NCBI GenBank assembly: GCA_023428265.1
Contig: JAEYYW010000167.1
Location: 1 to 41,573, forward strand
From: Bacillota bacterium
GTDB taxonomy: Bacteria > Bacillota > Clostridia > Christensenellales > UMGS416
Direction: 5' to 3'
Length of the DNA stretch: 41,573 bases
The notes beneath the pieces are model-generated. The model ran no database searches and was not told the DNA's origin. It worked only from the letters and a program-made list of their open reading frames with translations. This document shows positions 1-7,996 of the stretch, piece by piece; the stretch's first letter is position 1; every line of letters starts with the position of its first letter. The position numbers and the translations under genes were made by a program.

Positions 1-2
1 TC

Positions 3-89
3 GCGGCCAACGCCGGCGGCATGGGCCTGATCGAAGTGGCACAGGTGTTCCAGCGCTCCGGTTTGGTGCTTGTTTACAAGATCAACTAA
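3..89 (+). CDS. 3' end of an unidentified gene (partial)
   Basis: An open frame enters from the left edge and stops with TAA at 87-89. It gives 28 residues containing GGMGLIEVAQVFQ and ending LVLVYKIN. The frame has no stop from the edge of the window, and its codon use matches the neighbours, so it is probably the C-terminus of a real protein. I do not recognise the family. The fragment is a glycine-rich turn followed by a helix and a hydrophobic strand. It lies upstream of the pyrimidine-degradation genes on the same strand, so it may belong to the same operon, but a repeat element lies between them. A thiolase-like ending was considered but not supported. Confidence 0.6.
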   Translation, partial: AANAGGMGLIEVAQVFQRSGLVLVYKIN

Positions 90-96
90 CCCTGGC

Positions 97-119
97 GGGC
101 GGGGCGCTCTGCCCCGCCC
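97..119. other. GC-rich hairpin after the partial gene
   Basis: GGGCGGGGC (97-105) and GCCCCGCCC (111-119) form a perfect 9-bp stem with a 5-base loop, 8 bases after the stop codon. It is placed like a terminator, but an A/C-rich stretch follows instead of a T run. Rho-independent termination is therefore doubtful. It could protect the 3' end of the transcript or attenuate read-through into hydA. Confidence 0.5.
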
Positions 120-126
120 AAACAAT

Positions 127-276
127 ACTCCCTCCGTCGCCATTGCTGTCGTGCCGTTGCGGCGCGACATGGCGACACCTCCCTCAAGAGGGAGGCAAGT
201 TGTACTTGAATCAAGCCAAGGGAGTGAACCCCTTGTCCCCCTCCTGAGGGGGATGTCGCGAAGCGACAGGGGGAGT
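127..276. repeat. REP/MITE-like palindromic element
   Basis: This is a non-coding stretch of about 150 bases built almost entirely of hairpins. The ends are imperfect terminal inverted repeats: ACTCCCTCCGTCGC (127-140) against the complement of 263-276, with 12 of 14 positions matching. Inside are four stems: 148-156 with 160-168 (9 bp, one G-U), CCTCCCTC/GAGGGAGG (178-185/188-195), CCCCCTC/GAGGGGG (237-243/246-252) and GTCGC/GCGAC (255-259/263-267). The right end stops a few bases before the hydA ribosome binding site. From memory, similar CCTCCCTCAAGAGGGAGG-type elements are common between genes in gut Clostridia. No target-site duplication is obvious. Confidence 0.7.
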
Positions 277-293
277 TCTAAGGAGGTTACAGA

Positions 294-1667
294 ATGTCCT
301 CATTGCTGATCAAAAACGGAGTCATTGTAACAGCAAAGGAAAAATTCAAAGCCGACCTGCTGGTGCGAGACGGCAAGATTTCTGCCATTGGTCTGGATCT
401 GCCGGCGGATGGCGCCGAAGTCGTGGATGCCACCGGCCTTCTGGTGCTGCCCGGCGCCATCGATGTGCACACCCATCTGGAGATGCCCTTCGGCGGCACC
501 GTATCGGCAGACAGCTATCTGGCCGGAACGAGGGCTGCTGCCTGCGGCGGCGTCACCACGGTGTTTGACTACCCGATGCAGCGCAAGGGGAGGGGGATTG
601 TGGAAACCGTAAAGGACCGCGACGCCCTGTGCGCCCCGCAGGCCTGTGTGGACTATGCTTTCCATTGCATCATCACAGACCTCAATGACGGCGGGCTGCT
701 CGATGAGTTTGCCGACGCCGTCGCCTATGGCGTGACCAGCTTCAAGTGCTTCCTCGTGTATAAAAAGGAAGGCATGATGGTGGACGACGCCACCCTGATC
801 AAGGTGATGCGGAAGGCCAAGGAAGTCGGCGCAATCACCAACCTGCACGCCGAAAACCCCGATGTAATTGACATGAACATTGAGCAGTTCCGACGCGAGG
901 GCAAGCTGTCGGCATGGTACCATTATCTCTCCCGCCCCGAGTTTGTGGAGGCCGAGGCCGGCAAACGCGCCGTGCACTGGGCCGTTTCGATGGACACGCC
1001 GCTCTACATCGTGCACATGGCCAATCGTGAGGGCCTGGAGGCCGCCGTGACGGCCAAGCTGGCCGGGCATGACGTTTACATCGAGACCTGCCCCCATTAT
1101 CTGGAGTTCACCAATGAGGTTTATCAGCGTGAGGATGGCCGCAACTTCGTGTGCAGCCCGCCCATCAAGGGCAAGGATAGCCAGGACGCGTTGTGGGCCG
1201 CCATCCAAAACGGCACGATCGACACCGTAGCCACCGACCACTGCCCCTTCCAGAGCTATGAGAAGGATTGGGGGAAGGACGATTTCACAAAGATCCCCAA
1301 CGGCTGCGCCGGTGTGGAAAACCTGTATCCCTACATGCTCTCCGCAGCCAACTGCGGCAGGATCACCTTTGAGCGGGCGGTGGAGCTTTGCGCCACCAAT
1401 CCGGCCAGGCTCTTCGGCTGCGCCCGGAAAGGGTCGCTGGCCGTGGGGAAGGACGGAGACATTGTTCTTTATGATCCCGGGAAAGAGTTCACGATCTCTG
1501 CAGGCAACATGCACTCCGACGTGGATCACACCATTTGGGAAGGCAAGGCGTTGCATGGCTACCCGGTCAAAACCTATGTGCGCGGCACGCTGGTGTATGA
1601 CAATGGCGAGTTTGTGGGCCAGCCCGGCTTTGGCAAGTATGTGCGGCGCGAGCCCAGAAAGGCATGA
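294..1667 (+). CDS. hydA: Dihydropyrimidinase / D-hydantoinase
   Basis: This is a cyclic amidohydrolase of 457 residues, the usual length for the family. It opens the ring of dihydrouracil, dihydrothymine or 5-substituted hydantoins to the N-carbamoyl amino acid, the second step of reductive pyrimidine breakdown. The N-terminal metal motif DVHTHLEMPFGG is present near residue 58. FKCFLVYK near residue 148 carries the lysine that is carboxylated in this family. Further metal-site segments are NLHAENPD, YIVHMA, ETCPHYL and VATDHCPF. The start at 294 follows AAGGAGG with good spacing. The stop overlaps the start of preA as ATGA at 1664-1667, which indicates translational coupling. Substrate choice between pyrimidine and hydantoin cannot be fixed from sequence, but the preA neighbour favours pyrimidines. 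Confidence 0.95.
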   Translation: MSSLLIKNGVIVTAKEKFKADLLVRDGKISAIGLDLPADGAEVVDATGLLVLPGAIDVHTHLEMPFGGTVSADSYLAGTRAAACGGVTTVFDYPMQRKGRGIVETVKDRDALCAPQACVDYAFHCIITDLNDGGLLDEFADAVAYGVTSFKCFLVYKKEGMMVDDATLIKVMRKAKEVGAITNLHAENPDVIDMNIEQFRREGKLSAWYHYLSRPEFVEAEAGKRAVHWAVSMDTPLYIVHMANREGLEAAVTAKLAGHDVYIETCPHYLEFTNEVYQREDGRNFVCSPPIKGKDSQDALWAAIQNGTIDTVATDHCPFQSYEKDWGKDDFTKIPNGCAGVENLYPYMLSAANCGRITFERAVELCATNPARLFGCARKGSLAVGKDGDIVLYDPGKEFTISAGNMHSDVDHTIWEGKALHGYPVKTYVRGTLVYDNGEFVGQPGFGKYVRREPRKA

Positions 1668-3190
1668 CGATGAGCAAGCCAGACAAGTATGACGCTCTGG
1701 TGATGGCAGAGGAAGCGGCAGGCTGCCTGCTGTGCAGCCCGGCGCCCTGCACCCAGGTTTGCCCCATGGAGGTGCCGGCAGACCGTATCATCCGCGCGAT
1801 ACGGTTTGACAACCTCTGGGGTGCCGCCGCCCGTGTGACCGAAGTGGCCCCATGCCTGCTCTGCCAGGAAAAGCCCTGCCTGAAGGCCTGCCTGAAGAGC
1901 AGGATCAACCGGCCTGTGGCTGTGGACCGGTTGGTGGAGATTGCCTCCGCACACAAGATGCCCGCTGCGGTCACGGCGGATCTTTCCATCGATTTCTGCG
2001 GCATCCGCTGTGAAAACCCGTTCTTTTTGTCCTCCTCGGTGGTGGGCAGCAACTATGAAATGGTCGCAAAGGCCTTCCGGATGGGCTGGGCGGGCGTTGC
2101 GTTCAAGACAATCGGCATGTTTGTGCCCGATGAGGTGTCGCCGCGCTTCGACGCACTGAAGAAGGAAGCTTTGCCTTTTGTGGGTTTTAAAAACATTGAG
2201 CAGATCTCCGAACACACACTTGCGGAGAATCTGGGATACTTGAAACAGCTGAAGCGGGACTTCCCGGGCAAGGTCATCGTGGCCTCCATCATGGGCCGTG
2301 ACGAGCGGGAATGGACCGAGCTTGCCCGGTTGGTCACTGAGGCCGGTGCCGACATCATTGAGTGCAACTTCTCCTGCCCCCACATGGCTGAGAATGGTCT
2401 TGGCTCCGATGTGGGCCAGAGCCCCGAGCTTGTGGCCGCATTCACAAAGGCCGCGGTGAAGGGCACCCTCCTGCCGGTGCTGGCAAAGATGACGCCCAAC
2501 ACCGGCAACATGGAGCCGCCTGCCATTGCCGCGATGAGGGCCGGTGCGGCAGGCATTGCTGCGATCAACACGATCAAGAGCGTGATGAATGTGAATCTGG
2601 AGTCTTTTGCCTCCGGCCCCGATGTGCGCGGAGTAACCAGCGTGGGGGGTTATTCGGGCAAGGCGGTCAAGCCCATTGCCCTTCGGTTCATCCAGGCGAT
2701 GAAGGCTTGCCCGGAGCTGGCCGGCGCGCCGGTCAGCGGCATGGGCGGCATTGAGACCTGGCGGGACGCTGCCGAGTTCATCGCCATGGGCTGCGAAAAC
2801 ATCCAGGTGACCACCGCCGTGATGCAATACGGATACCGCGTCATTGAAGACATGATCGAGGGGATGACTTCCTACTTGTCTGAAAATGGGTATGGCAGTG
2901 TGAGCGAGCTGGTGGGGAAGGCCCTGCCCAACATCGTGGACGCAGATAGCCTGGATCGCTCCAGCATCTGCTTTCCCCGCTTTGACCGGAGCCGCTGCGT
3001 CGGCTGCGGGCGGTGCGTGGTGTCCTGCCATGACGGCGGCCACCAGGCCTTGCGGCAAAAGGAGCGCAATGGCGGCCCTGTGATGGACGCGGCAAAATGC
3101 GTGGGCTGCCACCTGTGCGTGGCGGTCTGCCCGGCCGAAGCGATCACGCCCGGCGCAAGACTTGAAAAGAAAGCGGCGGCCGCGGTGTGA
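1664..3190 (+). CDS. preA: PreA-type dihydropyrimidine dehydrogenase with extra N-terminal Fe-S module
   Basis: This 508-residue protein is longer than PreA subunits of about 410 residues. Residues 20-95 carry two identical CX2CX4CX3C motifs (Cys21/24/29/33 and Cys64/67/72/76). They resemble the N-terminal iron-sulfur domain of eukaryotic DPD and of PreT/GltD-type proteins. The middle (about 108-430) is the FMN TIM barrel of the dihydroorotate dehydrogenase family, with NPFFLSSS, ECNFSCPH and AAINTIKS. The C-terminus carries two ferredoxin motifs (CVGCGRCVVSC and CVGCHLCVAVC) for two [4Fe-4S] clusters. It should reduce uracil or thymine to the dihydro form, the first step before HydA. No PreT flavoprotein lies downstream, so the electron donor is unknown (ferredoxin is possible). 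The start overlaps hydA by 4 bases; a second ATG at 1670 is possible. Confidence 0.92.
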   Translation: MTMSKPDKYDALVMAEEAAGCLLCSPAPCTQVCPMEVPADRIIRAIRFDNLWGAAARVTEVAPCLLCQEKPCLKACLKSRINRPVAVDRLVEIASAHKMPAAVTADLSIDFCGIRCENPFFLSSSVVGSNYEMVAKAFRMGWAGVAFKTIGMFVPDEVSPRFDALKKEALPFVGFKNIEQISEHTLAENLGYLKQLKRDFPGKVIVASIMGRDEREWTELARLVTEAGADIIECNFSCPHMAENGLGSDVGQSPELVAAFTKAAVKGTLLPVLAKMTPNTGNMEPPAIAAMRAGAAGIAAINTIKSVMNVNLESFASGPDVRGVTSVGGYSGKAVKPIALRFIQAMKACPELAGAPVSGMGGIETWRDAAEFIAMGCENIQVTTAVMQYGYRVIEDMIEGMTSYLSENGYGSVSELVGKALPNIVDADSLDRSSICFPRFDRSRCVGCGRCVVSCHDGGHQALRQKERNGGPVMDAAKCVGCHLCVAVCPAEAITPGARLEKKAAAAV

Positions 3191-3221
3191 ACCGCCCGCA
3201 AACAGTTTGGAGGATATGACA

Positions 3222-4451
3222 ATGGCAACATGCAGCCTGGAAAGAATGAAGGAGAAAATTTCTGCCTTCAGCAACTTCGGAGACACTGGCCGCGGCGGCA
3301 TCACGCGCTTTTCTCTCTCTCCGGAGGCGCTGGCGGCCCGTGCGGAATTCAAGAAAAGGATGGAGGCGCTGGGGGCCACCGTGGTGAGCGACGATATGGC
3401 AAATCTTTATGCCACTGTGCCCGGCTCGGAGAGCCTGCCGGCCATCCTGTCCGGCTCGCACCTGGACTCGGTGCGGCAGGGAGGCAACTATGATGGCGTG
3501 CTAGGTGTGCTGGCTGCGATGGAGGCGGTGGAGACAGTTGTTGCGGAAGGGATCCCGCACCGCCACCCGCTCACCGTGGTCGTGTGGACCAATGAGGAGG
3601 GGGCGCGGTTTGAGCCGGCGATGATGTCTTCCGGCGTGATCACCGGCAAGTTTCAAAAGGCAGAGATGCTGAAATCCATAGCAAAGGATGATCCGGAGCT
3701 CACGTTTGCTGACGCGCTGAAGAGCAGCGGTGATGCAGGCCGCGAAGCCAACCGCCTCTCACCGGAAAAGCATCTTGCGCTGGTGGAGCTGCACATTGAG
3801 CAGGGCCCTGTGCTGGAAAACGAGGGCGTGGAGATCGGTGTGGTGGAAGGCGTGTGCGGCATGATCAACTATGAGTTCACCTTCAGCGGCCAGGCCGGTC
3901 ACGCCGGCACCACGCCGATGAAGTATCGCCGTGACGCTCTTTATGCCGCTGTGAAGACGATCCAATACCTGCACGATGAGCTGGACGAGCTGGACAGCCG
4001 GCTGGTCTACACCACCGGCAAGATCTCCGCGCACCCCAACATTCACACAATCATCCCCGACGAAGTGAAGCTCACGCTGGACGCCCGGCATCAAAACCCG
4101 GAGGTGTTGCAGCAGGTGCTGGAGATCATTCGCAGGATTCCCGATGAGGTGGAGAAGTGCAAGGCGAGCTGCCGGGAGGCATGGTCGCGCAAGACCGTGG
4201 CGTTCACACCGGAGCTGGTCGGATATGTGGAAAAGAGCGCCCGGGATACGGGCTGCACATATCGGCGGATTTACAGCGGCCCCGGCCATGATGCGCAATA
4301 CATTGTGGATGTGATCCCGACCACGATGATATTCGTACCCAGTGTGGGCGGCCACAGCCACTGTGAGCTGGAATACACGCCGCCGGAGGCTTGCTGGAAA
4401 GGCGCCAATGTGCTGCTGAATACATTGCTTGAAATTGACCGCAATCTGTAA
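3222..4451 (+). CDS. M20-family N-carbamoyl-amino-acid hydrolase / beta-ureidopropionase
   Basis: This is a zinc-dependent amidase of 409 residues in the HyuC/AmaB/allantoate amidohydrolase group. It removes the carbamoyl group from N-carbamoyl-beta-alanine or related compounds, the third step after PreA and HydA. Visible motifs are GSHLDSVRQGGNYDG (first metal ligands), WTNEEGARF (catalytic glutamate pair), ELHIEQGPVLE, the dimerisation-domain segment GQAGHAGTTPM, and GPGHDAQYI and VGGHSHCELE near the C-terminus. The ATG at 3222 is chosen because GGAGG (3209-3213) sits 8 bases before it; the ATG at 3216 would be too close. The gene is 31 bases after preA and ends before a strong terminator, so it closes the operon. 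Confidence 0.93.
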   Translation: MATCSLERMKEKISAFSNFGDTGRGGITRFSLSPEALAARAEFKKRMEALGATVVSDDMANLYATVPGSESLPAILSGSHLDSVRQGGNYDGVLGVLAAMEAVETVVAEGIPHRHPLTVVVWTNEEGARFEPAMMSSGVITGKFQKAEMLKSIAKDDPELTFADALKSSGDAGREANRLSPEKHLALVELHIEQGPVLENEGVEIGVVEGVCGMINYEFTFSGQAGHAGTTPMKYRRDALYAAVKTIQYLHDELDELDSRLVYTTGKISAHPNIHTIIPDEVKLTLDARHQNPEVLQQVLEIIRRIPDEVEKCKASCREAWSRKTVAFTPELVGYVEKSARDTGCTYRRIYSGPGHDAQYIVDVIPTTMIFVPSVGGHSHCELEYTPPEACWKGANVLLNTLLEIDRNL

Positions 4452-4497
4452 TGACACCCAGGACCGGCCCGGTTATCCTGTAGACCGGCCGGAGTCA

Positions 4498-4528
4498 GCC
4501 TGCCGAACCTCTGTCGGCAGGCTTTTTT
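4498..4528 (+). terminator. Rho-independent terminator of the pyrimidine operon
   Basis: GCCTGCCGA (4498-4506) and TCGGCAGGC (4514-4522) form a perfect 9-bp stem with a 7-base loop, followed directly by six T. It lies 46 bases after the carbamoylase stop. The T run serves only plus-strand transcripts. Confidence 0.92.
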
Positions 4529-4551
4529 CCTGGAATCAGGTCCAAGGCTGT

Positions 4552-5121
4552 TTATCGGAGAAAGATTGCCCCCAAAACACCTGCGATTGCCGTGAGCAGG
4601 ATCGGGTTCACCTTAAACCGGATGTTTGCCACGGCAGTGCCCGCAAACACAACCACCAGGAAGATGGAAAATGTTTCAAGTGGGTTGGCAAAGAAGCCGG
4701 AGAGACTTGCCCCTGAGTTCAGCAGAACCCCCGATGCGATGGTCATCGCAGCCGCTGCGATCAACCCGACGGCAGCCGGTTTGACGCCGGAAAGAAACCC
4801 GTTCATCAGCTTGTTTTCTTTGTAACGGGCGATGAAATGCATCACCAGCGCAACAATGAAAAATGAGGGCAGCATCACGCCGATGGTCGCCGCCAAGGCG
4901 CCCCAGAAACCACCGGCGAGATAGCCGACATAGGTGGCCGAGTTGATCGCAATCGGCCCCGGCACGATCATATCCAGAGCATTCAGGTCAGCAAACTGCT
5001 CCAGCGTGATGGAAAACTGCCGTGATTCCACCATTATCATGGATAGCATGGCGTAGCCGCCGCCAAATCCAACGATGCCGATTTTGAAAAACACATACAG
5101 GAGCTTCAAGCACACAATCAT
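4552..5121 (-). CDS. Chromate transporter family protein, half-size subunit (second gene)
   Basis: This is a hydrophobic protein of 189 residues made of one CHR domain. The family signature near the N-terminus is visible as FGGGYAML, followed by PGPIAINSATYVGY and several membrane segments up to the end. Full-length ChrA proteins hold two such domains. Here the second half is supplied by the adjacent gene, a common arrangement in Firmicutes. The start overlaps the end of the upstream gene as ATGA (5118-5121 on the minus strand), so the two are probably coupled and form a heterodimer. The substrate is uncertain: chromate efflux is the family name, but in anaerobes the natural ion is usually unproven. 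Confidence 0.9.
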   Translation of the reverse strand: MIVCLKLLYVFFKIGIVGFGGGYAMLSMIMVESRQFSITLEQFADLNALDMIVPGPIAINSATYVGYLAGGFWGALAATIGVMLPSFFIVALVMHFIARYKENKLMNGFLSGVKPAAVGLIAAAAMTIASGVLLNSGASLSGFFANPLETFSIFLVVVFAGTAVANIRFKVNPILLTAIAGVLGAIFLR

Positions 5122-5690
5122 GACGCACTCTCTCCTTTGGAGCCTTTGCGGAGTCTTTGATACAAATAGCCTGCAATCCCCGCGGCCAGGATGACCAGCG
5201 GCGCGCTAATGTTTGCAAAAAACACCAGCGTGAAGGAGGCCAGCATCATAATGACCGAAAAGGTGCTTTTCAGGTTGTGCTTGCCCAGCGAGAATGCAGC
5301 CGACAGCACCAACGCAGCGGAAGCGGCGCGGATGCCGCGGAACGCCCCAACCACAGGCCCCTGCTGCGGGACAAACTGCAACAGGATGGTGGCCATCAAC
5401 ATCAGCGCGAAGGCGGTGAAGGTGGCTCCAAACCCCGCAACCAGCATCCCCAGGGCTCCGGCGGTGTGCTTGCCCACAAAGCAGGCGCAGTTCAGCGCGA
5501 TCACGCCGGGCAGCGTCTGGGCAAGCGTGGCATACTCCATAAACTCGTCTTCAGACATCAGTTTGTATTTTTCCACCACATCCTTCTGGATGACAGGCAG
5601 CATCGCCAGGCCACCGGCAAAGGTGAATGTGCCTGCTTTGAAGAAGATGATAAACAGGGCCCATAAGGTTTTCAGGTCGGTCTTTTTCAT
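5118..5690 (-). CDS. Chromate transporter family protein, half-size subunit (first gene)
   Basis: This single-CHR-domain membrane protein has about 190 residues and is paralogous to its downstream partner. FTFAGGLAMLPVI near residue 25 and LAQTLPGVIALNCACFVG near residue 58 match the CHR motif pattern. The longer frame opens at 5705, but GGAGG on the minus strand (complement of 5696-5700) lies between that ATG and the ATGs at 5693 and 5690. The ATG at 5690 (MKKTDLKT) has the best spacing. The C-terminus is polar and basic. It should pair with the following gene in the membrane. No regulator lies beside the pair. Confidence 0.9.
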   Translation of the reverse strand: MKKTDLKTLWALFIIFFKAGTFTFAGGLAMLPVIQKDVVEKYKLMSEDEFMEYATLAQTLPGVIALNCACFVGKHTAGALGMLVAGFGATFTAFALMLMATILLQFVPQQGPVVGAFRGIRAASAALVLSAAFSLGKHNLKSTFSVIMMLASFTLVFFANISAPLVILAAGIAGYLYQRLRKGSKGESAS

Positions 5691-5712
5691 CATACCCTCC
5701 GTCATGATCTAT

Positions 5713-5718
5713 ATTATA
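5713..5718 (-). promoter_or_regulatory. Possible -10 element for the chromate transporter pair
   Basis: On the minus strand TATAAT reads from 5718 to 5713, about 22 bases upstream of the likely start codon. No convincing -35 hexamer lies 16-18 bases further upstream, so this is only a candidate. Confidence 0.35.
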
Positions 5719-5970
5719 ACAAAAAAACAACGGCGCATGATGGTATTGCGGCTTTTGGGCGAGCATTCCACTGATTGTTGCAGAGAAGGACGGCAGCCTT
5801 GTAAGATTTGACAATGTTCATCGGTAATTTGGCTGCACCGCCGACGGGGCAAATTCTCCGTATCGTGTAAATGCTGCGGAAATGTGTGTTTCTTCACGGT
5901 GAAACGGCATAAGGTATGTTTCTATGGTGCCGAGGAAGCATAAGCCAAGACATTTGCCGGAGGCGATGCC

Positions 5971-7992
5971 ATGATGAACAGCGCACAAATGAATATGCTT
6001 GCTGCGGAAAAGTCCCCCTATCTGCTGCAGCACGCCCATAATCCCGTCCACTGGCAGCCGTGGGGCGACCAGGCGTTTGAGGAAGCGAAACGCCGCGACG
6101 TGCCGGTGTTCCTTTCCATTGGTTATTCCAGTTGTCACTGGTGCCATGTGATGGAGCGGGAAAGTTTTGAAGATCAGGATGTGGCGGCTCTTCTCAATGA
6201 GGGGTTCGTCTCCATCAAGGTGGACCGGGAGGAACGGCCCGATGTGGATCACCTGTATATGGAAGCCTGCGTGGCAATGACCGGCAGCGGCGGCTGGCCG
6301 CTCACCTGCTTGCTGGATCATGACCGCAGGCCCTTTTTTGCCGGCACCTATTTCCCCAAGCAAAGCAGGGCGGGGATGCCGGGGCTGATGGAGTTGCTGG
6401 ACAGGCTTGAGCATCTTTGGAAGACCGACCGCAAGAGGATCATTACCGCGGCGGAGTCTGTGACAGCATGGCTCAACTCCACTAAAGCTGCCTCCGGGAA
6501 GCCTGTTGCCGATGTCACAGCGTCTGCCTACACGCAGTTGGAAGCATCCTTTGATGGCAGATACGGCGGGTTTGGCTCCGCACCGAAGTTCCCATCGGTG
6601 CACAACCTGCTGTTTTTGCTGCGGTATGGTTTGCTGCATCCGGAAAGCAAAGCCCACGAAATGGTGAAAAAGACACTGGAGTGCATGGCCGCTGGCGGCA
6701 TTTTCGACCACATCGGCGGCGGCTTCTGCCGGTATTCCACAGACAGGCAGTGGCTTGTGCCCCACTTTGAAAAGATGCTCTACGACAACGCCATGCTTTT
6801 GATGGTCTATGCGGAGACAGCGGTGGCGGCAGGGGAGGAGAAGTTTGGCGACGTTACCCGCCGCATTGTTTCCTATTGCCTGCGAGAGATGCTCGGCAGC
6901 CACGGAGGGTTCTATACTGCCCAGGATGCTGACAGTGAGGGCGTGGAGGGCAAGGTGTACTTGTGGACGCCGGCAGAGATCGAAGACATCCTCGGCCCGG
7001 AGGATGGCAAACGATTCTGCCAGTTATTGAACATCACGGAGGAAGGCAACTTCGAGCACGCCAGCATCCCCAACCATATCGGCCGCACGCTGACCGATGC
7101 GGACCGCGCGTTTGCCTCCGGATGCTATGGCAGGCTTTTGGAAAAAAGGCTGACCCGTGTGATGCCCTTCAAGGACGACAAGGTGCTGGCATCCAGCAAC
7201 AGTCTGATGATCGCCGCGCTGGCGCTGGCGGGCAGGCTGCTGCGGGAGCTGGAGTGGGTTTCGCAGGCCGAGCACACAGCCCGGTTCCTGCTGGATAACC
7301 TGGCGCCTGGCGGCAGGCTGATGGCCAGCTGGCGGGAAGGCAGTGCGTCTGCACCGGCCACTTCCGACGACTATGCCTACCTTTTGTGGGCGTTGATTGA
7401 ACTGCACCAGGCCACACACAAGCCCGAATGGCTGAGGCATGCAGTCTCCTGGGCGGACAGCATGCTCTCCTTATTCTGGGATGAACACGACGGCGGGTTG
7501 TTTCTGCCGGGCAGTGATGTGAAGGGCTTGCTGGTGCGGCAGAAAAGCATGCATGACGGCGCGCTGCCATCGGGAAACTCAGTGGCGGCGCTCAACCTGC
7601 TGCGGTTGAGCAGGCTCACCGGCAAGCCGGAGTATGAGGATCAATCCAGCAAGATTCAGGAAGCGCTGGCCGGAGCCGCTTCCGAGTATCCTGCCGGCAG
7701 CACCGGGCTATTGTGCGCCAGCCTCTATCAGCAAAACCTGGGCACCGAGGTTGTCATCGCCAACGGAGAGGGGCTTGAGGAACTGCTGAAAGAGACAGAG
7801 CGTTATCTGCCCTTCACTGTGATATCGGTGCGGGGAGCCGGATATGAGGAAATGGACAGCCTTGCCCCCTTCGCGGTGGCAATGGAAGCCAAAAACGGAA
7901 AGGCGAACGCCTTTGTGTGCAGCAAGGGGGCTTGCCAGCAGCCGGTTGACGAGCCAGGGAAGCTGGCGGCTAAGCTGGAGACGGTTTACTAG
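5971..7992 (+). CDS. YyaL/SSP411-type thioredoxin-fold protein (DUF255)
   Basis: This 673-residue protein belongs to the conserved YyaL family (human SPATA20 relatives). The N-terminal 160 residues form a thioredoxin-like domain, with the family's opening segment SPYLLQHAHNPVHW and a CXXC site, SCHWCHVM (Cys55 and Cys58). The rest is an (alpha/alpha)6-barrel-like region resembling glycosidases and epimerases, with GGFGSAPKFP, GGIFDHIGGGFCRYS and PHFEKMLYDNA. The length is normal for the family. The start is supported by GGAGG (5959-5963) 7 bases upstream. Biochemical function is not established. It ends 4 bases before the convergent histidine kinase gene and stands alone on its strand. Confidence 0.92.
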   Translation: MMNSAQMNMLAAEKSPYLLQHAHNPVHWQPWGDQAFEEAKRRDVPVFLSIGYSSCHWCHVMERESFEDQDVAALLNEGFVSIKVDREERPDVDHLYMEACVAMTGSGGWPLTCLLDHDRRPFFAGTYFPKQSRAGMPGLMELLDRLEHLWKTDRKRIITAAESVTAWLNSTKAASGKPVADVTASAYTQLEASFDGRYGGFGSAPKFPSVHNLLFLLRYGLLHPESKAHEMVKKTLECMAAGGIFDHIGGGFCRYSTDRQWLVPHFEKMLYDNAMLLMVYAETAVAAGEEKFGDVTRRIVSYCLREMLGSHGGFYTAQDADSEGVEGKVYLWTPAEIEDILGPEDGKRFCQLLNITEEGNFEHASIPNHIGRTLTDADRAFASGCYGRLLEKRLTRVMPFKDDKVLASSNSLMIAALALAGRLLRELEWVSQAEHTARFLLDNLAPGGRLMASWREGSASAPATSDDYAYLLWALIELHQATHKPEWLRHAVSWADSMLSLFWDEHDGGLFLPGSDVKGLLVRQKSMHDGALPSGNSVAALNLLRLSRLTGKPEYEDQSSKIQEALAGAASEYPAGSTGLLCASLYQQNLGTEVVIANGEGLEELLKETERYLPFTVISVRGAGYEEMDSLAPFAVAMEAKNGKANAFVCSKGACQQPVDEPGKLAAKLETVY

Positions 7993-7996
7993 CCCG

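Noticed and set aside
3..89. Thiolase or PreT C-terminus for the partial gene
   Set aside because: The glycine-rich GGMG segment only loosely resembles a thiolase end, and no PreT-like ending is seen. 28 residues are too few for a call.
97..119. Classical rho-independent terminator
   Set aside because: The stem is perfect but an A/C-rich stretch follows instead of a T run, so it was listed only as a hairpin.
300..1556. Minus-strand open frame of 418 codons opposite hydA
   Set aside because: Shadow of hydA. There is no ribosome site and the translation is low-complexity.
1574..3379. Long minus-strand open frame of about 600 codons opposite preA
   Set aside because: It is His/Ala/Gly-rich with no family features, has no ribosome site, and mirrors the codon bias of preA and its neighbour. 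It is a shadow of the real genes.
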